Below, one piece after another: positions 24,727 to 32,708 of a stretch of 64,000 bases of DNA; the first letter of the stretch is position 1, and every line of letters begins with the position of its first letter. Position numbers and translations under genes: made by a program. Where the stretch lies: contig NKIY01000011.1 of NCBI GenBank assembly GCA_002256345.1, forward strand, positions 1-64,000, written 5' to 3'. The stretch is from Bradyrhizobiaceae bacterium PARB1 (GTDB lineage: Bacteria; Pseudomonadota; Alphaproteobacteria; Rhizobiales; Xanthobacteraceae). The notes under the pieces were generated by a model. That model did not search any database and was not told the DNA's origin. It was given only the letters and a program-made list of their open reading frames with translations.

Positions 24727-25968
24727 ATGGCCAATCGACCGCTTGAATCTGCATTCCTGCACGTGATCTGCGCGATCACGCTCGCCGGCGCAGCCACGCT
24801 TTCATTTGCGGACCGCGCGTCTGCCCAGATCAGCGATGATGTCGTCAAGATCGGCGTGCTCGGCGACATGAGTTCGCTCTACGCAGATATCGCCGGGCCC
24901 GGATCCGTCGTGGCGGCGCGTTTGGCGGTGGAGGATTTCGGCGGGACGGTGCTCGGCAAGAAGATCGAGATCATCTCGGCCGATCACCAGAACAAGCCGG
25001 ATATCGGCGCAAGCATTGTCCGCAAGTGGTTCGATGCCGAGCAGGTCGATGCGGTGGCAGACGTTCCCAACTCGGCGGTGGGAATCGCGGTGCACGGGAT
25101 CGCGCGCGAGAAGAACAAAGTTCTGCTCGGCTCGGGCACGTCGCTGACGGACCTCACGGGCTCGCAATGTTCGCCCAACTCGGTGATCTGGACCTTCGAC
25201 ACCTGGGCGCTGGCGAACGGCTCGGCGACGGCGCTGCTGAAAACCGGCGGAAAGAAATGGGCGTTTCTCACTGCCGACTATGCATTCGGCCATCAGCTTG
25301 AACGCGATGCCAGCGCCTTCGTCAAAGCCGGTGGCGGCGAGGTCGTCAGCGTCATTCGTCACCCGCTGAACACGTCGGATTTTTCATCCTATCTGCTCCG
25401 CGCACAATCGAGCGGCGCGAATGTGATCGCTTTGGCAAATGCCGGTGCCGATACCGCGAACACCGTCAAGCAGGCGCGCGAATTCGGCATCGGTCAAGGC
25501 CAACAGAAACTGGCGGCTTTGGTGGCATTCATCAGCGACGTCCACGCCCTCGGGCTTCCCGTGGCGCAAGGCCTCGTGCTGACATCGGCATTTTACTGGG
25601 ACATGAACGACCAGACCCGCGCCTGGGCGAAGCGCTTCGTCGCGAGAAATGGCGGCAAATATCCAACTATGGTCCATGCCGGCGTGTATGCCGCTGTGCT
25701 GCACTATCTCAAGTCCATCGAGAGCGGAAAAACCGATGCAGGGCTTGATGTCGTCAACGCCATGAAAGCGATGCCCACCGATGACCCCCTGTTCGGCAAA
25801 GGAAAAATTCGCGCCGATGGTCGGCACGTCCACCCGATGTATTTGTTCGAGGTGAAAAAACCGGACGAGTCCAAATATGCTTATGACTATTTCAAGCTGG
25901 TGGACACGATCCCGGCCGAACGAGCTTTCCGCCCGATCAGCGAAGGCGGTTGCTATCTGGTCAAATGA
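24727..25968 (+). CDS. LIV-type ABC transporter substrate-binding protein (paralogue 3)
   Basis: 413 residues with a signal peptide ending near residue 34 (RASAQ). It shares KIGVLGDMSSLYADI, the DHQNKPD block, QCSPN, TADYAFGHQLERD and MPTDDPLFGKG with the proteins at 2285 and 6357, but is the most divergent of the three. GGGAGCGAAC precedes the ATG. As first gene of an enzyme operon lacking permease genes, it must rely on LivHMGF encoded elsewhere; the operon at 6357-15449 under the same proposed operator is the obvious partner. Confidence 0.9.
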   Translation: MANRPLESAFLHVICAITLAGAATLSFADRASAQISDDVVKIGVLGDMSSLYADIAGPGSVVAARLAVEDFGGTVLGKKIEIISADHQNKPDIGASIVRKWFDAEQVDAVADVPNSAVGIAVHGIAREKNKVLLGSGTSLTDLTGSQCSPNSVIWTFDTWALANGSATALLKTGGKKWAFLTADYAFGHQLERDASAFVKAGGGEVVSVIRHPLNTSDFSSYLLRAQSSGANVIALANAGADTANTVKQAREFGIGQGQQKLAALVAFISDVHALGLPVAQGLVLTSAFYWDMNDQTRAWAKRFVARNGGKYPTMVHAGVYAAVLHYLKSIESGKTDAGLDVVNAMKAMPTDDPLFGKGKIRADGRHVHPMYLFEVKKPDESKYAYDYFKLVDTIPAERAFRPISEGGCYLVK

Positions 25969-26000
25969 TCTGAAGCTCTGCGATCGATCAGCCAAAGCAG

Positions 26001-27008
26001 GTGAATCAGTTGGATAGTCAGTTGCAGGATGGATTTGCCGAACTGCGTCGGGCGATGCGACGACGATTTGGTGAATCTGTCGCGATCGAAAATATCGAGG
26101 TGCCGAGTCTTGGCGGCAGCAATCGCACCGTCCTGTTCGATCTCATCGACGGCAGCACTCGCAAGCGCGTCGTATCGCGGCAGCGCACCTATGAGGGAGC
26201 GGATAGCCCCTTCCTCGACGCCGCTCAACAGTTCCTTCTGATGGAGATCGCTCATCGGGAAGGCGTACCGGTCCCCGAACCGATTCTACTTTTTTCGCCT
26301 GAGGACCAGCTCGGCGACGGATTTGCATCCGCCTTCGTGGTCGGCGAGACGATGCCCAAGCGCATCATCGAACGCTTGCAGCATGAACAGACTGGCGCCG
26401 AGTTCACGCGACAGCTGGGACGGGTTCTCGCCCGCCTTCACCAAGTTCGCGCGGAGACCACTTTCCTGCACGACATCCCGGACAGCATCGACGCGATCGA
26501 TGCACAGCGCCAACGCTACGATTCATACGATGAACCGCACCCGGCGATCGAGCTCGGTTTCCGTTGGCTCGAGCGCAATCGCCCGAAACCCGCCACCCCT
26601 GTCCTGCTCCACGGCGATTTTCGTAACGGCAATCTCATGGTCGGGAACAACCGCGTGGTGGCGGTCCTGGATTGGGAGTGCGCTCACCTGGGCTCGCCAG
26701 CCGAAGATATTGGCTGGCTGACCTGCAGACCCTGGCGTTTTGGCCGGACCGATCAACCTGTGGGCGGATTTGGTCAACTTGCAGACTTGCTGGCATCCTA
26801 TCACGAGGCCGGCGGCGCCGCGATCGACGCCAGCGAGGTGCAGTACTGGCAGGTCTTCGGTCTTTTGCGCTGGGCGGTGATCAACATGATGCAGGCCCAT
26901 GGCCACCTGTTCGGCAACCGACGAGACCCGGTTTTCGCAGCCTGCGGACGCAACACGAGCCTGATCGAATACGATCTCCTGATGACGCTGAAGGGCCTCT
27001 ACCGGTGA
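26001..27008 (+). CDS. Aminoglycoside-phosphotransferase-fold kinase (ACAD10/LvaA-like)
   Basis: 335 residues of the APH/choline-kinase fold. The catalytic loop HGDFRNGN is at 204-211 (Asp206 base) and the metal motif VLDWE at 222-226, followed by AHLGSPAEDIGWL. This branch, fused to acyl-CoA dehydrogenase in ACAD10/ACAD11 and separate as LvaA of Pseudomonas putida, phosphorylates 4-hydroxyacyl-CoA esters. Start is GTG 26001; a TTG at 26010 is better spaced to AGGTGA and remains possible. It is followed by a DUF6285 gene, the same pairing as lvaA-lvaB. Antibiotic resistance is not suggested by the context. Confidence 0.85.
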   Translation: MNQLDSQLQDGFAELRRAMRRRFGESVAIENIEVPSLGGSNRTVLFDLIDGSTRKRVVSRQRTYEGADSPFLDAAQQFLLMEIAHREGVPVPEPILLFSPEDQLGDGFASAFVVGETMPKRIIERLQHEQTGAEFTRQLGRVLARLHQVRAETTFLHDIPDSIDAIDAQRQRYDSYDEPHPAIELGFRWLERNRPKPATPVLLHGDFRNGNLMVGNNRVVAVLDWECAHLGSPAEDIGWLTCRPWRFGRTDQPVGGFGQLADLLASYHEAGGAAIDASEVQYWQVFGLLRWAVINMMQAHGHLFGNRRDPVFAACGRNTSLIEYDLLMTLKGLYR

Positions 27009-27018
27009 GGATGAGACG

Positions 27019-27381
27019 ATGAGCCAATACAGGCCTTCGATGGCCAACCTGATCGAAACGGTCGAGCAATTTCTCGACAATCTTGCCCCCAACCTGAAGG
27101 GAGAGCTCAAATACAAGGCGAATGTATCGTCTTATCTTCTGGCGATCTGTCGCAGGGAAATAGCAGCTCAAGGAGCAGAGAATGCGGCGGATCTTGCAGC
27201 CTGGCGCCAACTCCTCGGCACCTCCGCTGAGGACCCAGCGCAGGCGCGCCGCGATCTCTGCGAACGTATTCGCAACCGTGAATTCGACGACAGGTTCGAT
27301 GAATTTCTAGCGGTCCTGCTGGAGCGAACCGCCAGTGAGGTTCGCATCGTGCGGCCGGAACACCTCAAGGCCCAAGCTTGA
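27019..27381 (+). CDS. DUF6285-family small protein (LvaB-like partner)
   Basis: 120 residues: YRPSMANLIETVEQFLDNL at the start, a central helix YKANVSSYLLAICRREIA, then a helical acidic/arginine-rich second half. This is the DUF6285 pattern. Its homologue LvaB is needed together with kinase LvaA for phosphorylation of 4-hydroxyvaleryl-CoA, so this is probably a kinase subunit. It starts 10 bases after the kinase stop. Confidence 0.75.
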   Translation: MSQYRPSMANLIETVEQFLDNLAPNLKGELKYKANVSSYLLAICRREIAAQGAENAADLAAWRQLLGTSAEDPAQARRDLCERIRNREFDDRFDEFLAVLLERTASEVRIVRPEHLKAQA

Positions 27382-27421
27382 AAAGCGCCGCACGAACGGC
27401 GCGTATACCGAGGAAGCGATC

Positions 27422-29056
27422 ATGATTTCCATCGAACAATCGACAACCATAGGTGACGCATTCGCTCTCGCCGCGGCCCAATACGGCTCTCGCCCATTCC
27501 TTGCCGCGCCACAGGGCGAGCACCGATCCTATCACCGCGACGGCTATGAGATCGACTACGCCACTGCGGCCCGCGAGGTGAGCCGGCTTCGTGATTTCTA
27601 CAGCGCCCACGGATACGGGCATGGCCACCGCATTGCGGTCTTGCTGGACAATCGTCCCGAACATTTCCTGCACAAACTGGCGATGAATACGCTCGGGATC
27701 TCCTGCGTCCCCGTCAATCCCGACTACCGCGCCAACGAGATCGCCCATCTCCTGCAGAATTCGGATGCCGATCTCGCTTTGGTCGCAGGCGAACGCATCG
27801 AGCAGATGTCGGCCGGTATCGACGCCAGCGCCCGCGCGGTGCCGATCGCCAATTTCGACGATTTGCAGACTTTGGCTCACCCGCAACGATCTCGGATCGA
27901 CACCGCCATCACCGGCGCGACCGAGGCCAGCGTTCTCTATACGTCCGGCACGACCGGTCGGCCTAAAGGATGCTTGTTGTCGCATCACTACGAACTGGAG
28001 TCCGGCGCCTGGTACGCATCACGCGGACATCTGGCGGCATTCCATCCGGAGGGTGAGCGTCTCTACAACCCCTTGCCTGTCTACCACGTCAATTCGTCGG
28101 TGATGTCGTTCCAGGCCATGATGCTGTCGGGCGGCTGCCAGATACAAGCGGATCGGTTCGCGCCTTCGCGGTGGTGGGACGAAGTCTGCCAGACGCGCGC
28201 GTCCATCATCCATTATCTCGGGATCATCGTTCCCCTGTTGCTCGGCCTGCCCGAGACGGCGCAGGAACGCGCGCACGGTATCCGCTTTGGTATCGGCGCG
28301 GGCGTGGAGCCGCAATTGCATGCCGAATTCGAGCGGCGCTTTGGTTTCCCGCTGGTCGAGGTCTGGGGCATGACGGAGATGGTTCGCGTCATCATCGATA
28401 ACGAACCGCTGCGCCAGGTCGGAACCCGTGCCTTTGGGCGGGTGACACCCGGAATCGAGGTCAGGGTCGTGGATGAGAGGGATGTCGATGTACCAGCCGG
28501 AACGCCCGGTGAAATGGTCATCCGCCATTCAGCAGAAATACCGCGAGGGGCGTTCTTTTCCGGCTATTTGAAGGATGAGGAAGCAACCGCAAATGCGTGG
28601 CGCGGCGGCTGGTTTCATACCGGGGATACGGTTCGTCAAGACCCGGACGGCATGCTTCATTTCGTCGATCGCAAGAAGAACATCATCCGCCGCTCAGGCG
28701 AAAACATTGCAGCAGCAGAGATCGAGGCGGTGCTCCAGGCCCATGATCTGGTCAAGCAGGTCGCCGTGCTCGCAGTCCCCGACGAACTCCGAGAGGAGGA
28801 GGTCTACGCCTGCGTCGTGCTTGCCGGTCCTCATGATGCGCGCGCAGCCGGCGAGACGCTGTTCGCGCATTGCCATCGCGAACTGGCCTATTTCAAAACG
28901 CCGGGATGGTTGCTGTTCGTCGATAGTCTGCCGACCACGGGCACGCAGAAAATACAAAAGCAGCAGATTTTCACGGAAGGGATCGATCCGCGCACGCGCG
29001 ACGGCGTTCTGGATTTCCGCAACCGCAAGAAACGCGATCAGGCAAGGAGCGCGTGA
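27422..29056 (+). CDS. AMP-forming acyl-CoA ligase
   Basis: 544 residues from ATG 27422, with GAGGAAGCGATC just upstream. Adenylate-forming marks in order: YTSGTTGRPKGCLLSH (P-loop, about 180), EVWGMTE (about 315), GGWFHTGD (about 426), FVDRKKNIIRRSGENIAAAE (hinge, about 440-460), and the catalytic Lys near the end in TGTQKIQKQQI. The form is that of crotonobetaine/carnitine- or medium-chain-type ligases. It would load the imported acid on CoA. The MaoC gene follows after one base. Confidence 0.9.
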   Translation: MISIEQSTTIGDAFALAAAQYGSRPFLAAPQGEHRSYHRDGYEIDYATAAREVSRLRDFYSAHGYGHGHRIAVLLDNRPEHFLHKLAMNTLGISCVPVNPDYRANEIAHLLQNSDADLALVAGERIEQMSAGIDASARAVPIANFDDLQTLAHPQRSRIDTAITGATEASVLYTSGTTGRPKGCLLSHHYELESGAWYASRGHLAAFHPEGERLYNPLPVYHVNSSVMSFQAMMLSGGCQIQADRFAPSRWWDEVCQTRASIIHYLGIIVPLLLGLPETAQERAHGIRFGIGAGVEPQLHAEFERRFGFPLVEVWGMTEMVRVIIDNEPLRQVGTRAFGRVTPGIEVRVVDERDVDVPAGTPGEMVIRHSAEIPRGAFFSGYLKDEEATANAWRGGWFHTGDTVRQDPDGMLHFVDRKKNIIRRSGENIAAAEIEAVLQAHDLVKQVAVLAVPDELREEEVYACVVLAGPHDARAAGETLFAHCHRELAYFKTPGWLLFVDSLPTTGTQKIQKQQIFTEGIDPRTRDGVLDFRNRKKRDQARSA

Positions 29057-29057
29057 C

Positions 29058-29528
29058 GTGGGACGGACATTCGACGAATTCGAAGTGGGATCACGGGTCG
29101 AGACGCCGCGCCGGACGATCATTGACGCCGACATCATGCAGTTCGCCGGATTGACCGGTGACTTCAATCCCCTTCACGTCGATGACGTGTTCGCCGGGGA
29201 GAGCGACTTCGGCGCACGCATTGCGCATGGACCGATGCTCGTCGGCATGACCTTCGGCCTAGCATCGCGGGCCGGACTGTTTGACGGCACCGTTCGCGGT
29301 CTTCTTGATCTCGGCTGGACGTTCACGGGACCGGTCCGCCCCGGCGACACCGTATCCGTGGTGGTAAATGTTCTCGGCAAGAAACCTTCGCGCAAGCCGG
29401 ACCGCGGCGTCGTCGAATTTCAGTTCGACGTTCTGAATCAGCGTGGGGAAACAGTTCAGGTCGGCACCGCAAAGATACTGATGACACGGTATTCCGGAAG
29501 CGCGGAAGATCGCGTCGATCCATCATAG
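29058..29528 (+). CDS. MaoC-family acyl-CoA hydratase
   Basis: 156 residues from GTG 29058, with AAGGAG 8 bases ahead. Contains the complete (R)-hydratase motif GDFNPLHVDD with the catalytic Asp and His (about 36-44), then ARIAHGPMLVGMTFGL. It should hydrate a 2-enoyl-CoA to the 3-hydroxyacyl-CoA or act in reverse. Unlike the MaoC at 22105 its catalytic Asp is present, so the two probably serve different steps. Confidence 0.85.
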   Translation: MGRTFDEFEVGSRVETPRRTIIDADIMQFAGLTGDFNPLHVDDVFAGESDFGARIAHGPMLVGMTFGLASRAGLFDGTVRGLLDLGWTFTGPVRPGDTVSVVVNVLGKKPSRKPDRGVVEFQFDVLNQRGETVQVGTAKILMTRYSGSAEDRVDPS

Positions 29529-29605
29529 ACGCGTATTGACGTGACATCGGGCGATCGACCACCGCGGGCACAGAAGAATAGATCAGGCAAGGAAGCGCGA
29601 TAACC

Positions 29606-30817
29606 ATGGCAGACGCAAATATTTCAAACGATAGATCATCGTTCAAACTCGACGAAGGACAGCAAGCCGTGCTCGATCAGGCCGATCGGTTCGGGCGTAA
29701 CGAGCTCCATGCCCTGTCCGAACGCATGGATCGCGAAGAATGGTGGCCGGACGACTCGTTCCGGAAGATAGGTGAAAGCGGCTTTTTCGGCGCGACGATC
29801 TCGCCCGAATTCGGCGGCGCCGGCATGGACCTGTTGTCGGCCGGATTGGTGCTGCAGGGCTTCGCCCGCTGGAATCACGCCTTAGCGCTTTCCTACGTCG
29901 CTCATGACAACCTCTGCGCAAACAACATCTATCGCAATGGCAACGACTTCCAGCGCCGTAAGTACCTGCCCGACCTGTGCGCCGGCCGCACCGTCGGCGC
30001 GCTTGGGCTGACCGAGCCTGGCGCGGGCTCGGATGCCCTGGGGTCGATGCGGACCACCGCGCGGCGCGACGGCAACGATTACATCCTGAACGGCGGCAAG
30101 ATCTATATCACTAATGGTCCGGTCGCCGACGTCCTGCTCGTTTACGCGAAGACCGATCGCGAGAAAGGACCGCATGGCATATCGGCATTCATTGTCGAAA
30201 AGCATTTTCCGGGATTCAAGGTCGCCCAGAAACTGACAAAGATGGGATATCGCGGCAGCCCGACGGCGGAGCTAGTCTTCGAGGATTGCCGCGTTCCGGC
30301 CGAAAACATGGTCGGCGAAGAGAACCGCGGGGTATCGATCGTGATGAGCGGCCTCGATCTCGAGCGGGCGATGATATCGCCTCTGTGTCTCGGAATCTCC
30401 GAGCGCGCGCTCGAGCTTTCCGTGGATTACGCCCGGACCCGCCAGCAATTCGGCAAACCGATCGGATCCTTCCAGATGGTTCAGTCGATGCTCGCCGACA
30501 TGTATGTCCAGGTCGAAGCCATTCGCATGTTGACTTATCGAACGCTTGCGGAAGCCGCTCCCCTTGAAGTCGGCGGCGGTGGTCGCGGTGATATCCACAA
30601 ACTGACAGCGGCATCGGTGATGTTCGCGGCCGAAGGGTGCCACAAAGTGCTAGACCTCGCGGTTCAGGTCCATGGCGGCAGCGGCTATATCTGGGAATCT
30701 GAGATCAACCGCCTCTTTCGCTCCAACAAGCTGATGGAAATCGGTGCCGGCACGACCGAAGTTCGCAAAATGATCATTGCGGGCGAGTTGCTGAAAGGTG
30801 CCTCCCGTCATGGCTAA
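29606..30817 (+). CDS. Acyl-CoA dehydrogenase, isovaleryl-CoA dehydrogenase-like
   Basis: 403 residues of normal ACAD length. FAD/substrate motifs: GALGLTEPGAGSD (about 132-144), YITNG, and the C-terminal QVHGGSGYIWESEINRLFRS. The catalytic base used by medium-chain enzymes is replaced (EIGAGTTEV), while MSGLDLERAMI carries the Glu used by isovaleryl-CoA dehydrogenase. So it likely makes a 2,3-double bond in a 3-methyl-branched acyl-CoA, as IVD or AtuD do. It is not LvaC-like. AAGGAAG precedes the start. Confidence 0.9.
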   Translation: MADANISNDRSSFKLDEGQQAVLDQADRFGRNELHALSERMDREEWWPDDSFRKIGESGFFGATISPEFGGAGMDLLSAGLVLQGFARWNHALALSYVAHDNLCANNIYRNGNDFQRRKYLPDLCAGRTVGALGLTEPGAGSDALGSMRTTARRDGNDYILNGGKIYITNGPVADVLLVYAKTDREKGPHGISAFIVEKHFPGFKVAQKLTKMGYRGSPTAELVFEDCRVPAENMVGEENRGVSIVMSGLDLERAMISPLCLGISERALELSVDYARTRQQFGKPIGSFQMVQSMLADMYVQVEAIRMLTYRTLAEAAPLEVGGGGRGDIHKLTAASVMFAAEGCHKVLDLAVQVHGGSGYIWESEINRLFRSNKLMEIGAGTTEVRKMIIAGELLKGASRHG

Positions 30818-31685
30818 CGCGAACTCGCCCCCTGATACTTTTGGCCTCTCCGACGACAACCTGTCCTCCCACGCAACGGTTTTCTCTCCGGCCGCCATGC
30901 AAGACAAGATCGTCATGGTATCGGGCGCCGCCGGAGGTATTGGCCGTGCGATCGCATGGCTGTTTGGCCGCATGGGAGCACATGTCATTCTGGTCGGGCG
31001 GAACGAGACGAAGGTAGCCGAACTCACCGCCAATATGGCTCTTAAACAGCTAAGCGCCAGCCCATACGTCGCCGACATCAAGGATTACGATGCGGTTCAG
31101 ACGCTATTTGACAAGGTCACTGCCGATCACGGCCAAATCGATTGCCTGATCAACAGTGCGGGCGGGCAATTCCCGCAGCCCGCCATCGACTTCTCCGCCA
31201 AGGGATGGAATGCCGTCATTAACACGAACCTGAATGGCACTTGGTATATGATGCAAACGGCAGCCAAACACTGGCGGGACGGCCGTCATCTCGGCAATAT
31301 CGTAAACATCGTCGTTGTCACGACGCATGGTCTATACGGGATCGCGCATTCCGTCGCGGCGCGCTCCGGCGTGATCGGTCTCTCACGCGCGGTCGCCGTC
31401 GAATGGGCGCCGCTCGGCATTCGAGTCAACTGCGTGGCGCCAGGCGCCATCGAGACCGATGGTTGGAAGGTTTACACGCCCGAGGCGCGGGCGGCCTATC
31501 CACGCTCCAATCCGATGATGCGCGCGGGATCCGCCTGGGACATCGCCGAATCCTGTGCCTATCTGGCATCTCCCTCTGGAAAGTTTGTAACAGGCGAGAC
31601 AATCACAGTTGATGGCGGAGGGCAGCTATGGGGAGAGACTTGGACGATTGGTAAGCCGGACTACTTTAAGACAGAACATGCTTAG
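30810..31685 (+). CDS. SDR-family oxidoreductase, trans-2-enoyl-CoA reductase (PECR/DECR)-like
   Basis: About 291 residues from ATG 30810, overlapping the ACAD gene by 8 bases. The cofactor motif is SGAAGGIGRAIA and NSAGGQ follows at the usual place. The classic Tyr-x3-Lys is missing: the region reads GIAHSVAARSGVIGLSRAVA, with Ser and Arg in the two positions. The same region in peroxisomal 2-enoyl-CoA reductase reads HSGAARAGV, so this is the PECR/DECR branch and not a dead enzyme. It would use NADPH on an enoyl- or ketoacyl-CoA. Last gene of the operon. Confidence 0.87.
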   Translation: MANANSPPDTFGLSDDNLSSHATVFSPAAMQDKIVMVSGAAGGIGRAIAWLFGRMGAHVILVGRNETKVAELTANMALKQLSASPYVADIKDYDAVQTLFDKVTADHGQIDCLINSAGGQFPQPAIDFSAKGWNAVINTNLNGTWYMMQTAAKHWRDGRHLGNIVNIVVVTTHGLYGIAHSVAARSGVIGLSRAVAVEWAPLGIRVNCVAPGAIETDGWKVYTPEARAAYPRSNPMMRAGSAWDIAESCAYLASPSGKFVTGETITVDGGGQLWGETWTIGKPDYFKTEHA

Positions 31686-31732
31686 GCAGAGAATTGCTCC
31701 GCGTCCAAATATCATCGGTTCCTGACGGCACT

Positions 31733-31762
31733 AGTGTCCGCTTTGTGCCAAGAGTGGACACT
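31733..31762 (+). terminator. Possible terminator of the CoA-ester operon
   Basis: Arms AGTGTCCGCT (31733-31742) and AGTGGACACT (31753-31762) pair over 10 positions with one G-T wobble, loop TTGTGCCAAG, followed by CTTGTGTTCT. It lies 48 bases after the SDR stop. The T tract is poor, so efficiency is uncertain. Confidence 0.5.
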
Positions 31763-31817
31763 CTTGTGTTCTCAAAGAAGTGTGTGAAGCACGCTCCGTT
31801 GTTGCAATGCGAAGCCG

Positions 31818-32708
31818 TCAGACCAACGGGAAACCATAGAGCAGCTGCGCATTGTCTGCTAAAATGCGTCTACGGAGATTTTCGTCCGGTATCCACTCGC
31901 CGAATAGATCGAGCAGTTCTCCGACATTGGGCATGTGATGCCAGTTGGCGACATGTGGCCAGTCCGAGCCCCAGACACACCGGTCCGGTGCGGCCACGGC
32001 CAGCGCTCGCGCCAGCGGGACAGTCTCCCTATAGAACGGCGCGCTGAGACGATAAGCGCCGGACAGTTTCACCCACGCGCCCTCGGACACAAGACGCAAA
32101 AGCTCCTGGAAGCCCGGCGAAGCCACGCCTTCGGCAGCTGGGAAATGCCCCATGTGATCGACCACGATCGGCACGCGCAGCTTCCTGATCCGCGGTGCGA
32201 GGTCGGGAAGGTTGCGCGTATCGAGCAGGAACTGGAGATGCCAGCCCATCTCGGCGCAGAGGTCCCCATACTTCTCCAGCAGATCGATGCTGACGCCGCC
32301 GCCATAGAGAACATTGATGCGGAGACCGGTGACGCCGGCCTCTTTCAGCTCGCTGTAGTACTCGTCACTCTTGCCGAGATCGACGACCGCGACGCCGCGC
32401 AGGCGCTTCGGGTTGGCACGCAGCGTCTCCAGCATCAGGCGGTTGTCGGTGCCGTGCACGCTGACCTGGATCAGCACACCATAGGTCATGCCGGTGCCGT
32501 CGAGCATTGCGAGATATTTTTCAGCGGGGGCTGCCGGCGCCGTGTAGCTGCGGTTCGGCACCAGCGGATAATCCGGCGGCACGCCGATCACATGGGCATG
32601 CGTATCCACCGCGCCCTTCGGCACCTTGAAGGTGCCGGGGCCGCGGGGATTCGCCGCCGGACCAGGACAGTCCGGCGGGGTCGTTGTTGCGTTCACATGA
32701 TCAATCAT
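31818..32708 (-). CDS. Amidohydrolase family 2 (LigI/lactonase-like) hydrolase
   Basis: 296 residues of the metal-dependent amidohydrolase_2 family, TIM barrel. GAVDTHAHV places the HxH motif at 37/39; VDHMGHF and GSDWPHV supply the later His and catalytic Asp. The branch includes 2-pyrone-4,6-dicarboxylate lactonase and sugar-acid lactonases, which usually work without or with one metal. ATG 32708 is preferred over 32729: AAGGAA is well placed and the frame then overlaps the transporter stop by 8 bases. With a sugar-acid-type dehydratase in the same operon a lactone hydrolysis role is plausible. Confidence 0.85.
   Translation of the reverse strand: MIDHVNATTTPPDCPGPAANPRGPGTFKVPKGAVDTHAHVIGVPPDYPLVPNRSYTAPAAPAEKYLAMLDGTGMTYGVLIQVSVHGTDNRLMLETLRANPKRLRGVAVVDLGKSDEYYSELKEAGVTGLRINVLYGGGVSIDLLEKYGDLCAEMGWHLQFLLDTRNLPDLAPRIRKLRVPIVVDHMGHFPAAEGVASPGFQELLRLVSEGAWVKLSGAYRLSAPFYRETVPLARALAVAAPDRCVWGSDWPHVANWHHMPNVGELLDLFGEWIPDENLRRRILADNAQLLYGFPLV

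Noticed and set aside
26001-27008. Aminoglycoside resistance gene
   Set aside because: The fold is APH-like, but the DUF6285 partner and CoA-ester neighbours point to the ACAD10/LvaA branch.
29606-30817. LvaC homologue
   Set aside because: The protein has isovaleryl-CoA dehydrogenase catalytic segments (LDLER, EIGAGTTEV) and not those of LvaC/ACAD10.
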